NCBI RefSeq assembly: GCF_014770435.1
Contig: NZ_CP061739.1
Span: 2,914,001-2,978,000, forward strand
Length of the DNA: 64,000 bases
Origin: Psychrobacter sp. 28M-43
GTDB lineage: Bacteria; Pseudomonadota; Gammaproteobacteria; Pseudomonadales; Moraxellaceae
Direction of reading: 5' to 3'
The position numbers were made by a program, and so were the translations under genes. Below, piece by piece: positions 1 through 8,410 of the stretch; within the stretch, counting starts at the first letter, position 1, and every line of letters starts with the position of its first letter. Below the pieces are notes generated by a model, which was given only the letters and a program-made list of their open reading frames with translations, ran no database searches and had not been told where the DNA came from.

Positions 1-894
1 CTCAAGCTCTGGGCGTTGTCTAAGCCTAGTATTCCAGCGGACTTTATCTTGTTCGATGAAGCACAGGATGCCGATCCCTTGATGATGGGTATCTTGACCC
101 AGCAGTCGAGACAAGTCATCTATGTGGGCGACGCGCATCAGCAGATTTATGAATGGCGCGGTGCGGTCAATGCGATGAAAAAGCTGCCATTACCGCAGAC
201 GTTATTGACACAGTCTTTCAGATTCGGTGAGCCGATTGCAGAAGTGGCCAATACCCTATTAAAAGCACTACAAGAGGACGTACCGCTAAAAGGCAATCCG
301 AATAAACAGTCCTCTACCGATAAGGGCATGGTACACAGTAAGAAAGATGCTATTTTGTGCCGTACCAATGCTGCTGCCATGTCACAACTATTGACAGGAT
401 TAAAGCACGGGCATCGCGTGGCGCTACAAGCGGATACCGACCGTATGCTCAAATTCTGTCAGGCTGCCGAAAACTTAAAAAATGGTAAATCGGCTTACGG
501 TGTACCTGAGCTGGCGTATTTTTATAATTGGGGTGATGTGCAAGAGTATGCCGAAACTAATGAGGGTAGCGATCTCAAAACACTGGTCAAGCTCGTCGAT
601 GACCATGGTACTAATGTACTAAGCCAAGCAGTCAATAGTCTGACCAGTATTGAAAACGCTGACTATGTCATCTCTACTGCTCATAAAGCCAAAGGGCTTG
701 AATGGGGGAAAGTACAACTAGATGATGACTTTTATTATGATGTGACCACCAATGCGGTCAAGATCAGTCCAGAAGAGTTGCGCCTACTCTATGTCGCCTG
801 TACTCGCGCGCAAAGCAATTTGGATATTCATAATATTAAAGACTTGATATCAGGATTACAGACGGGCAAAAAAGTGATTTTTGGTAATACCTAA
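1..894 (+). CDS. UvrD/Rep-family DNA helicase, C-terminal part (5' end outside window)
   Basis: This is the C-terminal portion of a superfamily 1 helicase. The reading frame is open back to base 1, so the gene starts upstream; a TTG at 16 is only an internal codon. Visible motifs are Walker B/DEAQD (LFDEAQDADP near the left edge), the Q-x-IYEWRGA segment of motif III, TQSFRFG (motif IV), STAHKAKGLEW (motif V) and LLYVACTRAQ (motif VI). These are the hallmarks of UvrD/Rep/PcrA-like ATP-driven 3'-5' translocases. Walker A must lie upstream. The spacing between motifs is compact compared with UvrD itself, so this is probably one of the smaller UvrD-like or Fbh1-like helicases rather than UvrD or Rep. 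The exact family member cannot be named from this fragment. dusC follows 73 bp downstream. Confidence 0.85.
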   Translation, partial: LKLWALSKPSIPADFILFDEAQDADPLMMGILTQQSRQVIYVGDAHQQIYEWRGAVNAMKKLPLPQTLLTQSFRFGEPIAEVANTLLKALQEDVPLKGNPNKQSSTDKGMVHSKKDAILCRTNAAAMSQLLTGLKHGHRVALQADTDRMLKFCQAAENLKNGKSAYGVPELAYFYNWGDVQEYAETNEGSDLKTLVKLVDDHGTNVLSQAVNSLTSIENADYVISTAHKAKGLEWGKVQLDDDFYYDVTTNAVKISPEELRLLYVACTRAQSNLDIHNIKDLISGLQTGKKVIFGNT

Positions 895-967
895 TTACTT
901 TCAACCTCTGTCAGCCTCAAGTTTTATTCAATCTCTTATAGCGACCCTTTAGCAGTGAATCACCAGC

Positions 968-2002
968 ATGAATAATAGCCAACAACTTCAAACGCGTCAA
1001 AATACTATCAATCAGTTATTTGCGACTCCCGTGCGTTTGCTCGCACCTATGGAGGGCTTGACCGATCCATTAATGCGCCAAATATTAACCCAAATTGCGT
1101 CTGACTTGGGGCGTCCTTATGATTGGTCAGTCAGTGAATTTATCCGTATCACTCAACACGTCTTGCCTGCGCATGTGTTTTATAAATATGTGCCTGAGCT
1201 ACATCATGATGCCAAAACGGCTTCTGGTACGCCTATTCATGTACAGATTTTGGGTAGCGAAGCGCAGCTTATGGCAGAAAACGCCGCATACGCTTGCGAG
1301 CTCGGTGCGCCTGCTATCGACATCAATTTTGGTTGCCCTGCCAAGACGGTCAACAGCCATCGCGGTGGTTCAGTATTGTTAGATGAACCTGAAACCATGT
1401 ATCAGATTATCAGTGGCGTACGCCAAGCCGTTCCCGCTCACATACCAGTATCAGCTAAGATTCGTCTGGGCTATACCGATACCAGTCGCATGGATGATAT
1501 TCGCGGCGCAATTAACGACAGCGGCGCCGACTGGCTGACCATTCATGCACGCACTAAGACCCAAGGCTATAAGCCGCCTGCCTATTGGGACAAAATCCAG
1601 AGCTTTAATGCGCTCGATATTCCAGTCATTGCCAATGGAGAAATTTGGAACTTTGAGCATGCGCAAAATTGTATGACGCAAGCAGGTACACCGCATTTAA
1701 TGCTAGGTCGCGGCGCAGTAACGCGTCCTGATTTAGTGGCACAGGTTGATAATGATACTGAAAAAAGTACTAACAGCATAGAGAATACGGCTACATTGTT
1801 ATGGCAAGATTTGATTGCGCATCAGATTAAGTTTTTGGAAGGTGAGGCAAAGAACGATGTGGTATTGGTCGGTCGCTATAAGCAATGGTTAGGGATGCTC
1901 ACCAAAGGCTATGTTGAGGCACAAACAGTGTGGGAAAGTATCAAACGAGAGAAAAATAAAGCGGTGATTATTCGTGCACTACAAGCGAGTGTTCAAGAAT
2001 AA
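968..2002 (+). CDS. dusC: tRNA-dihydrouridine(16) synthase DusC
   Basis: FMN-dependent reductase that converts uridine to dihydrouridine in the tRNA D-loop. The 344-residue product has the Dus TIM barrel: LLAPMEGLTDPLMRQ (about residues 24-37) forms the FMN-binding start, and NFGCPAKTVN (120-129) carries the catalytic Cys123. The pieces HARTKTQGY, PVIANGEIW and LGRGA line the flavin/tRNA site. The SEFIR segment, the CPAKTVN version of the active site and the QGYKP element resemble DusC more than DusA or DusB. The N-terminus is about 20 residues longer than in E. coli DusC, so an internal start is possible, although no later ATG precedes the barrel. The gene stands alone between the helicase and a convergent MAPEG gene. 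Confidence 0.9.
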   Translation: MNNSQQLQTRQNTINQLFATPVRLLAPMEGLTDPLMRQILTQIASDLGRPYDWSVSEFIRITQHVLPAHVFYKYVPELHHDAKTASGTPIHVQILGSEAQLMAENAAYACELGAPAIDINFGCPAKTVNSHRGGSVLLDEPETMYQIISGVRQAVPAHIPVSAKIRLGYTDTSRMDDIRGAINDSGADWLTIHARTKTQGYKPPAYWDKIQSFNALDIPVIANGEIWNFEHAQNCMTQAGTPHLMLGRGAVTRPDLVAQVDNDTEKSTNSIENTATLLWQDLIAHQIKFLEGEAKNDVVLVGRYKQWLGMLTKGYVEAQTVWESIKREKNKAVIIRALQASVQE

Positions 2003-2048
2003 TCACCTATTCTGATCTGATGTATTTGATAAGTATGGATGGGTGGCG

Positions 2049-2477
2049 CTATACACTGACTCGTATCGCTAAATAAAATAGCATTAGACAACATGCCATT
2101 GATAGTACCCAGAGGATAGAGCGGAACGTTGCCAAATTAGTAATATACGCCACACAAAAACCAATTCGTATCATCACATACAGCCAAGCCAATACGTTAA
2201 TAATCGACTGCGGTACAAAGAAAAGCATCGCTACCAATACTGCCGCCAAAAACACTGGCAAGGTTTCATAGCTGTTTTGTTGTGCTGCATTAGCACGTGC
2301 TGCCATGCCTGTCGCATTTTGAAAAAATTCGCGAGGATGTGCATTATTTCTGATTCTAAAGCCACCAGATACTTTTGCAACGATTGACACCGCCCATGGC
2401 AGTAGACTTGCTACCACCATAGCCAAAATGGCAGACGCCACTTTGTCAGTTACCAACTCAAAAAATGCACTTATCAT
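2049..2477 (-). CDS. MAPEG-family integral membrane protein
   Basis: A 142-residue inner-membrane protein of the MAPEG family (membrane-associated proteins in eicosanoid and glutathione metabolism). Four hydrophobic stretches are visible, and between the first and second lies the family signature FQNATGMAARANAAQQNSYE followed by LPVFLAAVLVA. Bacterial members are mostly uncharacterised; some have glutathione transferase or peroxidase activity, so no reaction is assigned. The start lies 11 bp after the stop of the upstream OsmC-like gene, so the two are probably cotranscribed. That pairing with a thiol-peroxidase-like protein weakly favours a role in redox or electrophile defence. Confidence 0.8.
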   Translation of the reverse strand: MISAFFELVTDKVASAILAMVVASLLPWAVSIVAKVSGGFRIRNNAHPREFFQNATGMAARANAAQQNSYETLPVFLAAVLVAMLFFVPQSIINVLAWLYVMIRIGFCVAYITNLATFRSILWVLSMACCLMLFYLAIRVSV

Positions 2478-2488
2478 TATATAAGTCC

Positions 2489-2902
2489 CTAGCCTGCAAC
2501 CACTTTAAAGTCATGGGTGATATTGACCCCACCTGCTACTAACATACGGCTGGCAGAGCAGTATTTTTCTGCTGATAACTGGATGGCTTTTTCGACTTGT
2601 TTTTCTTTGACATCTTGACCAGTAACAATGAAATGCATATGAATATCGGTATAGACCGCTGGTACGGTTTCAGCACGCTGGGCGGTTAGCTCACAACGTA
2701 CATCCGTCACTGCTTGGCGTGATTTTTGTAAAATCTCTACGACATCATAACTGGCGCAACCACCTAGTCCTAGCAAAATCAGCTCCATTGGGCTTGAGCC
2801 TTTCTCTTTATCAGCATCGATTTGTACATTATGTCCTGATGGTGACACACCCATAAAGGCTTTGTTTTCTTGCCATATGACGCTTGCTTTTGATTCTGAC
2901 AT
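2489..2902 (-). CDS. OsmC/Ohr-family protein (YhfA-like)
   Basis: A 137-residue protein of the OsmC/Ohr superfamily. Members are cytoplasmic dimers that use two cysteines to reduce peroxides, mainly organic hydroperoxides. Both expected cysteines are visible: Cys49 in GLGGCASYDVVEIL and Cys115 in SAEKYCSASRML. The SPMELILLGLGGC and FIVTGQDVKEKQVEKA blocks match the YhfA branch rather than Ohr or OsmC proper, and for that branch the physiological substrate is not settled. It is the first gene of a two-gene unit with the MAPEG gene. A GGAACATCTACA stretch before the ATG gives a plausible ribosome binding site. Confidence 0.82.
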   Translation of the reverse strand: MSESKASVIWQENKAFMGVSPSGHNVQIDADKEKGSSPMELILLGLGGCASYDVVEILQKSRQAVTDVRCELTAQRAETVPAVYTDIHMHFIVTGQDVKEKQVEKAIQLSAEKYCSASRMLVAGGVNITHDFKVVAG

Positions 2903-3202
2903 TGTAGATGTTCCTTATTTTAAATGGCGTATTGCCTATTATTATTGTGTGAATAATATATTGCCCAGCTAGTGTAGCATAAGCCAAAGCAAGATTTTAT
3001 AGGCTCATTGTTTTGCTGCTAACTCACCAGTGAAATCTGTGCTTTTATCACTTTATACATATCGGAATATTGGAGTTCGATAGTTTACTGAATAATCGTA
3101 TGTCCATGCGCCTATTACTACTCTTCAATGCTTGCCTAAAAATGTCGTATAAAAACCTACAAAAGTTTGCTTATAAATAGTTGATTTTAAAAGGTAAAAC
3201 TC

Positions 3203-3295
3203 GTGAAACATTTTATAGCAAAATACTGTTACACATTTTGCTTGTTTCTTGGTTTAATAACGGTAATGAATCTTGTTTTGAGCGGATATCGATAA
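3203..3295 (+). CDS. Possible 30-residue single-pass membrane protein
   Basis: A short reading frame not recognised as any known family. It begins with GTG eight bases after an AAGG ribosome-binding-like sequence and encodes 30 residues: a basic start (MKHFIAKYC), a hydrophobic core ([15 protein letters not shown]) and a short polar end (SGYR). This is the architecture of a bacterial small transmembrane protein. It lies in the 475 bp spacer between the OsmC-like gene and rppH, 82 bp before rppH and in the same direction. No conservation evidence is available here, and an AT-rich spacer can yield such a frame by chance, so confidence is low. The rest of the spacer (2903-3202) shows nothing else I can name. 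Confidence 0.3.
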   Translation: MKHFIAKYCYTFCLFLGLITVMNLVLSGYR

Positions 3296-3377
3296 CAATC
3301 ACCTTATAATAATTACGATTGCTGTCACGGTTTCAAGTCAAAACAAGCTATTTTTAAACAAATTAAAAGGTTTAGTC

Positions 3378-3896
3378 ATGATAGATGCAGACGGCTTTCG
3401 CGCCAACGTCGGCATCATCTTGGCAAATACACAAGGGCAGGTTCTGTGGGCAAAACGTATTGGTCACAACGCTTGGCAATTTCCGCAGGGTGGTATCGAC
3501 CGCGGGGAGACGCCGATGGATGCAATGTATCGCGAGCTCTGGGAAGAGGTCGGCTTACATCCGCGTCACGTAGACTTATTGGCAGTCACGCAAGACTGGT
3601 TGCGCTATCGTTTGCCAAAACGTTACGTACGTCATGGTCAGCATCCCTTATGTATTGGGCAAAAACAAAAATGGTTTTTGCTACGCTTAGATGAGCCAAA
3701 TACTCAACATATCCGCTTTGATGAAGGGAAACCTGAATTTGACCATTGGCAATGGGTCAGCTACTGGTATCCACTCGGACAAGTGATTCACTTTAAACGA
3801 GGCGTTTATCGTCGTGCCTTGCAAGAATTGGTACGCGAACTCCCCCTAAAGCAAGAGCTGATCATTCCTGAGCAAAATAATCATTTGCTTATGTAA
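3378..3896 (+). CDS. rppH: RNA pyrophosphohydrolase RppH
   Basis: Nudix hydrolase that removes pyrophosphate from the 5' triphosphate end of mRNAs and so opens the way to RNase E decay. The 172-residue product has [13 protein letters not shown] at the start, the Nudix box at about residues 38-60 ([23 protein letters not shown], with the REL-EEVG metal-binding core) and the RppH-typical stretches [14 protein letters not shown] ([10 protein letters not shown]), [11 protein letters not shown] and [14 protein letters not shown]. Length and sequence match E. coli RppH closely. AAAAGG lies nine bases before the ATG. A strong terminator follows. Confidence 0.95.
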   Translation: MIDADGFRANVGIILANTQGQVLWAKRIGHNAWQFPQGGIDRGETPMDAMYRELWEEVGLHPRHVDLLAVTQDWLRYRLPKRYVRHGQHPLCIGQKQKWFLLRLDEPNTQHIRFDEGKPEFDHWQWVSYWYPLGQVIHFKRGVYRRALQELVRELPLKQELIIPEQNNHLLM

Positions 3897-3922
3897 TGAG
3901 TCACTTAATAGTACGATGCAAA

Positions 3923-3973
3923 ACACCCACGATAGTAGCTAGAATGTTAGCAATTACCGTGGGTGTTTTTTTA
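3923..3973 (+). terminator. Intrinsic terminator after rppH
   Basis: ACACCCACG (3923-3931) pairs with CGTGGGTGT (3958-3966), and the stem is followed by a run of T. It ends rppH. It lies between convergent genes, and the reverse orientation also gives GTGTTTT after the stem, so it may also serve the NRDE gene. Confidence 0.8.
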
Positions 3974-3999
3974 TTATCTACTAACAGTCATTGTCATTG

Positions 4000-4833
4000 T
4001 CAGTGACTATGATTATGATTGTCAAACTCTCGGCTAATAATATCAGCTATGTAGTTTGCTCCCGTATCTCTCTCTTTGCGCAACGTTAAGATGCTTTGAG
4101 TGCGGGTACCATAAGTAGGTTTACTAGTTTCAGTGTCGCCAAAAGCGACAGGTTCAATATAAACAGACGACAGCATCTGCTCCACTTCAAATGCCACGCC
4201 AGTCACAGGCAGTTTGTCTTTTGGTGCTTTGATACTATCTGACAAAACGTTAAAAGCCGCCGCTTGCCAGTACGCAGGCGAGCTATCCTCTGCAATCAAT
4301 GGCAGCACCTCTTGACGTAGTCGCCCGCGCAACCGCTCTGTCTTAAACCAGCTGTCCTCTGGTTGACCATTAGAGATAACATGCAGACCTGCATATAATG
4401 GCGTGGGTGCATGACCGCGATTATTGACGATTACAGCTTGCGCAGCGTCACCAATGATCAGATTAAAACCCGCATAATCCTGCAAATCAATCTGCCGTGC
4501 AAAATCCATCGGACTTAGAGTCCCTGTTAAGAACTCAGTGACCAGTGCGCCCCGCGAGCGCTCATCACTGCTTGCTTGCACTCCATCACGGAAATTTAAT
4601 ACTGCAGCCCAACGACCATTTTGTTCATAATACTCTGGACTCTGCGCTGGTGACGCTTGCTGATGAATGCCTAACCACGTGCCACCGCTTTGTTTATCAC
4701 GTCCAGCATAAATAGGTTGATCAGACCACTGGTGGAGCGGCTCAGTTGGACGCTGCAAAAACTCATCACGATTAGACAGTAGTACCAGTGGTAACTCATC
4801 AAATAATTGCCAAGCAATAGCGACAATACACAT
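4000..4833 (-). CDS. NRDE-family protein (TANGO2-like)
   Basis: A 277-residue protein of the NRDE/TANGO2 family. It begins MCIVAIAW, placing a cysteine at position 2 as in Ntn-hydrolase-type members, and contains the name-giving LLSNRDEF motif near residue 19, followed by AGRDKQSGGTWLGI and VLNFRD. Bacterial function is not established; TANGO2 homologues have been linked to haem handling and lipid metabolism. AAGGAA lies four bases before the ATG, which supports this start and the Cys2 position. No operon partner is evident; the upstream DUF4139 gene is 108 bp away on the same strand. Confidence 0.82.
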   Translation of the reverse strand: MCIVAIAWQLFDELPLVLLSNRDEFLQRPTEPLHQWSDQPIYAGRDKQSGGTWLGIHQQASPAQSPEYYEQNGRWAAVLNFRDGVQASSDERSRGALVTEFLTGTLSPMDFARQIDLQDYAGFNLIIGDAAQAVIVNNRGHAPTPLYAGLHVISNGQPEDSWFKTERLRGRLRQEVLPLIAEDSSPAYWQAAAFNVLSDSIKAPKDKLPVTGVAFEVEQMLSSVYIEPVAFGDTETSKPTYGTRTQSILTLRKERDTGANYIADIISREFDNHNHSH

Positions 4834-4941
4834 AGCTTTCCTTTTATAATAATTTTCGTTATGCGAGTAATTCTTAATAGAGGCAAAGATATTATTCCAG
4901 ACTTTACCTATTGATAAGGTAGCCTTTATAGATAGTAATTA

Positions 4942-6594
4942 TTAATTGCCAGTCAATAATTTATTGGCAGGATAACTAATTTGGGAGGTTGAACGTATTA
5001 CTTGTGATTGCTTACTTGGTAAGTCAAACTCCCACGCTACCATGCCTTGATTGTCATTCCAATCTCGCTCAGTGACAGGCGGCGTATGCGTCACCGCAAC
5101 TTTTAAACTATCGTCACGACTGATAGGCTCACTGCCCAGTACTTGCAAGCGTACGTTGCGATTGTGCTGATTGGTAAACTGATAGGCCTTGGTAGTCGTC
5201 AGTGTTTGCGTACGGTTTAGCACACCTTTTTCACCTTGCTTATCTTCATTGGTCAGCTCTTTTACGAGCATATTTGAGTCACGACCAAATCCAATCCCCT
5301 GCTCTTTTAGCACTTGATAATTATAACGCGACTGACCTACATAATTGTCATCACGGTACAACTGTAGCGAACCATCGACCCAGTCCGGCGTCAAAAACGG
5401 CGCTGATGCATACCAGTAGGCAGCAGTCTCAACACTTGGCGTACTGCGAATCCAGAGCTTACTATTACCTGCCTGCTCCCCAATCACTGTTCGTACGCGT
5501 CTCCCGTCACTCGGAATACTGACCAACTGCGGTAAACGATACTCGATGATGCCATTCTTGTTTTGGCTACTGACTGTAAAATTAGGTAGCGGTGCCATAG
5601 CTGCCCCTGCTCCTTTATTATAAGCAGGCTCTTCCATCATAACAGGGGACGCATCCATCATAGGTAGCTCACGTCTTACTCGAGTATCTTCGCTCTCTTC
5701 ATACAATGACAGACGCTGCACATACGGCAGTTGCCCCGTCGTACTTTGATTGGGGTTCACGGTGCTGAGTGTCAGAGGTACGTTTGTCCAGTTCTCGCCA
5801 GTTTGCTGAGCAATAATCGCAGAGGCTGTAATACTTAATTGGTCACTGTTTGTGTTTAGACGAGCTTGATACGCAGGCTCCCAACCTGCACCTTGCACTT
5901 GATAATGCAACTTAATACTACTCGGCGAGCGGCTTGCCGTACGTACACTCACCCGTGTCACCTTGTTAAAGGTCGATGTCGCGCTGCCTGCCATCAGTTG
6001 GTTCAATGCGTCTTGGGCACGCGCTTGTCGCTGTTGAATCTCTAAAATTCTTTGGTTAATACTGGTCGCTTGAGTTTCTATATCGCGGGCATTATTGGCA
6101 ATCGTACTATCTGTATTGACTTGCGTGGCTTTGGTCAAATTCTGCAAGTAGGCCTTTGCTAACCGTGCTGCTTCTAATTCAGCATTGATATTGGCTAGGG
6201 TATTTTGTTGGGTCTGTACTTTGGCGTCACCTTGATATTGGCACTGGGCTGCCTGCTCACCTGTCAACTCTTCAATACTAACTTCCCCAACGCTAACATT
6301 ACTCGTCGCTTGTACACTTAGACTTTCTTTATCCATATAAGGTGACAAGCACGAAAACACCACCATTTGCTCACCGCTACCTGTGATTGGCAATGCGCGA
6401 GTTACGCTCGCCAGCCCCTGATAAATGGTCACTTGCTCTACGCTACTGGTGGCCGCTTGTGCCGAAGACAATCCCAAGACGGCACTACTACCAAGTACAA
6501 ATGGCAAGATAGCAAATCTAGTCATTTGGTTAAGTGGCGGTAATACGCTGCCATGGTCTGTTGAGACAGACGAATCCGTTAATTGTGCGTTCAT
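4942..6594 (-). CDS. DUF4139/DUF4140 (MuiA-like) exported protein
   Basis: A 550-residue envelope protein. After a signal-like hydrophobic stretch (about residues 28-48, ending SSAQA) comes a DUF4140-like N-terminal domain (VEQVTIYQGLASVTRAL), a coiled-coil region (about 125-205, rich in Ala, Gln and Leu) and a beta-rich DUF4139 domain (KLHYQVQGAGWEPAYQARL through EWEFDLP-type end, VAWEFDLPSKQSQV). Members are called mucoidy-inhibitor-like but have no established activity. The ATG at 6594 has AAGGA seven bases upstream, so it is preferred even though it puts 23 polar residues before the hydrophobic core. An internal Met24 would give a normal signal peptide but has no visible ribosome binding site. 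Confidence 0.75.
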   Translation of the reverse strand: MNAQLTDSSVSTDHGSVLPPLNQMTRFAILPFVLGSSAVLGLSSAQAATSSVEQVTIYQGLASVTRALPITGSGEQMVVFSCLSPYMDKESLSVQATSNVSVGEVSIEELTGEQAAQCQYQGDAKVQTQQNTLANINAELEAARLAKAYLQNLTKATQVNTDSTIANNARDIETQATSINQRILEIQQRQARAQDALNQLMAGSATSTFNKVTRVSVRTASRSPSSIKLHYQVQGAGWEPAYQARLNTNSDQLSITASAIIAQQTGENWTNVPLTLSTVNPNQSTTGQLPYVQRLSLYEESEDTRVRRELPMMDASPVMMEEPAYNKGAGAAMAPLPNFTVSSQNKNGIIEYRLPQLVSIPSDGRRVRTVIGEQAGNSKLWIRSTPSVETAAYWYASAPFLTPDWVDGSLQLYRDDNYVGQSRYNYQVLKEQGIGFGRDSNMLVKELTNEDKQGEKGVLNRTQTLTTTKAYQFTNQHNRNVRLQVLGSEPISRDDSLKVAVTHTPPVTERDWNDNQGMVAWEFDLPSKQSQVIRSTSQISYPANKLLTGN

Positions 6595-6804
6595 ACATCA
6601 TTCCTTAGCAGTAAAATCCATCATGGCAGCCACGCATTGGCTCAACGCGCAAAATAGTAACTATCTTAGAGATATTACCGTAGCCGTTTTGCAGGTCTTT
6701 GGCAATAAATGCTTTTGGCAAACAGCATTTTTAGTAAACAGCGCCTTTATCGATAAATCTCTTCATATGATAGCTATGCAATTTTAAAAATTTGGTTTTC
6801 TGGA

Positions 6805-6843
6805 TTGCACCATTTTTTTGTTCATCTCCCCTTTATGGTGCAA
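6805..6843. promoter_or_regulatory. NtrC-like inverted repeat upstream of urtA
   Basis: TTGCACCAT (6805-6813) and ATGGTGCAA (6835-6843) form a perfect 9 bp inverted repeat separated by 21 bp. Each arm is identical to a half-site of the classical NtrC operator (TGCACCA-N3-TGGTGCA). The gap is about two helical turns wider than in a standard site. It lies about 90 bp upstream of the sigma-54-type promoter, the usual place for an enhancer. The remainder of the 6595-7006 spacer is AT-rich with no further gene. Confidence 0.55.
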
Positions 6844-6932
6844 TTTATTAATCATCCTGCACTAAATTAATGAATATATTAATCAGAACTTAATTATTGC
6901 TCAATTATTACTCGATTATTGGCTTTTTTAAC

Positions 6933-6949
6933 TTGGCACGGAACTTGAA
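6933..6949 (+). promoter_or_regulatory. Sigma-54-type promoter of urtA
   Basis: TTGGCACGGAACTTGAA matches the sigma-54 consensus TTGGCACG-N4-TTGCW except for A in place of C at the -12 dinucleotide (GG at 6935-6936, then ten bases, then GA). It lies about 60 bp before the urtA start. Nitrogen-limited expression through NtrC is inferred. Confidence 0.6.
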
Positions 6950-7006
6950 CTCTTAATAGGTGTTCAGGAACATTATTTTACCTTTTGTATTTATTAGGAG
7001 ATGTCC

Positions 7007-8359
7007 ATGTTTTCGTTACCAATTTTAGCCAACACTCAAGTAGTAGACCCTCAATCACACGGAAAAATCAAATCACGTTTTTCGTTACTAGCGGTGGCCG
7101 TCGTTGGCAGCTTAAGTCTTATTGGTTGTCAAAAACCTGCCGAAACTGCTGCATCAACAGAGACCACAACTGAAACCAGCACAGAAACAACGACCGAGCC
7201 TGCTGCTGATGGCGACACTATCAAAGTCGGCATACTACATTCGCTGTCTGGCACCATGGCCATCTCTGAAACCTCTCTAAAAGATACCGCGTTAATGACG
7301 ATTGATGAAATCAATGCCAATGGCGGCGTGCTCGGTAAGCAACTCGAACCAGTCGTCGTCGACCCTGCTTCTGATTGGCCATTGTTTGCTGAAAAAGCAC
7401 GTCAGCTACTCACTCAAGATAAAGTAGATGTTATCTTTGGCGGTTGGACATCGGTATCACGCAAATCTGTATTACCTGTGGTTGAAGAGTTAAACGGGTT
7501 GATGTTCTATCCAGTGCAGTACGAAGGGCAAGAACAGTCAGAAAACATCTTTTACACTGGTGCAGCACCAAACCAGCAAGCCATTCCAGCGGTAGAGTAC
7601 TTGATGAGCGAAGAAGGTGGCGGTGCAGAGCGCTTTGTGTTGTTAGGTACTGATTACGTCTATCCACGCACCACCAACCAGATTTTAAAGGCGTTTTTGA
7701 AATCAAAAGGCGTGGCTGATGCAGACATCATGGAAGAGTACACACCATTTGGTTTCAGCAATTATCAAACCATCGTATCTAACGTTAAAAAGTTCTCAAC
7801 GGGCAAAAAGACCGCGGTTATCTCGACCATCAATGGCGACTCAAACGTTCCGTTCTATCGTGAACTGGCGAACCAAGGTATCAAAGCGTCAGATATTCCA
7901 GTCATGGCATTCTCAGTCGGTGAAGAAGAGCTACGCGGTATCGATACCAGTCTGCTACAAGGGCATTTGGCGGCGTGGAACTACTTTATGTCGATCAAAA
8001 ACCCAATTAACAGTGCCTTCACCAAACGCTATAAGCAGTATGCATTGGATCAAAAACTACCAAATGCTGAAAAAGTCGTGACCAATGATCCAATGGAAGC
8101 TACTTATGTCGGTATCAATATGTGGAAGCAAGCTGTCGAAAAAGCAGGTACGACTGATGTAGACAAAGTGCGTATCAGCATGGCGGGACAAACGTTCGAC
8201 GCACCTTCTGGCTACACGCTAAAAATGGATGAAGAAAACCATCATCTATGGAAGCCTGTCATGATTGGTCAAATTCGTGCCGATGGACAGTTTGATACGA
8301 TTTTCAAAACACCAGAAGTTATCCAAGCCCAGCCATGGAGCGAGTACATTCCTAAATAG
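7007..8359 (+). CDS. urtA: Urea ABC transporter substrate-binding protein UrtA (predicted lipoprotein)
   Basis: Periplasmic-side urea receptor of the UrtABCDE importer. The family blocks are clear: VGILHSLSGTMAISE, DEINANGGVLGK, IFGGWTSVSRKSVLPVVE, LMFYPVQYEGQE and VTNDPMEATYVGINMW. AGGAG at 6996-7000 lies six bases before the ATG at 7007 and abuts the in-frame ATG at 7001, so 7007 is chosen. The N-terminus has a hydrophobic segment (about residues 25-40) ending LSLIGC, a good lipobox with Cys41, followed by a Thr/Glu-rich linker to about residue 65. It is therefore predicted to be a lipoprotein, whereas most proteobacterial UrtA proteins are soluble. A hairpin separates it from urtB. No urease genes are in the window. 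Confidence 0.93.
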   Translation: MFSLPILANTQVVDPQSHGKIKSRFSLLAVAVVGSLSLIGCQKPAETAASTETTTETSTETTTEPAADGDTIKVGILHSLSGTMAISETSLKDTALMTIDEINANGGVLGKQLEPVVVDPASDWPLFAEKARQLLTQDKVDVIFGGWTSVSRKSVLPVVEELNGLMFYPVQYEGQEQSENIFYTGAAPNQQAIPAVEYLMSEEGGGAERFVLLGTDYVYPRTTNQILKAFLKSKGVADADIMEEYTPFGFSNYQTIVSNVKKFSTGKKTAVISTINGDSNVPFYRELANQGIKASDIPVMAFSVGEEELRGIDTSLLQGHLAAWNYFMSIKNPINSAFTKRYKQYALDQKLPNAEKVVTNDPMEATYVGINMWKQAVEKAGTTDVDKVRISMAGQTFDAPSGYTLKMDEENHHLWKPVMIGQIRADGQFDTIFKTPEVIQAQPWSEYIPK

Positions 8360-8410
8360 GCTATTCCCTAAGTAAATCAGTACTGAAAAGCACTTGGATA
8401 GTAACTGAAT

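Noticed and set aside
6425..6787. 120-codon open frame on the plus strand
   Set aside because: It is antisense to the DUF4139 gene over much of its length, has no family features, and the rest covers an AT-rich spacer.
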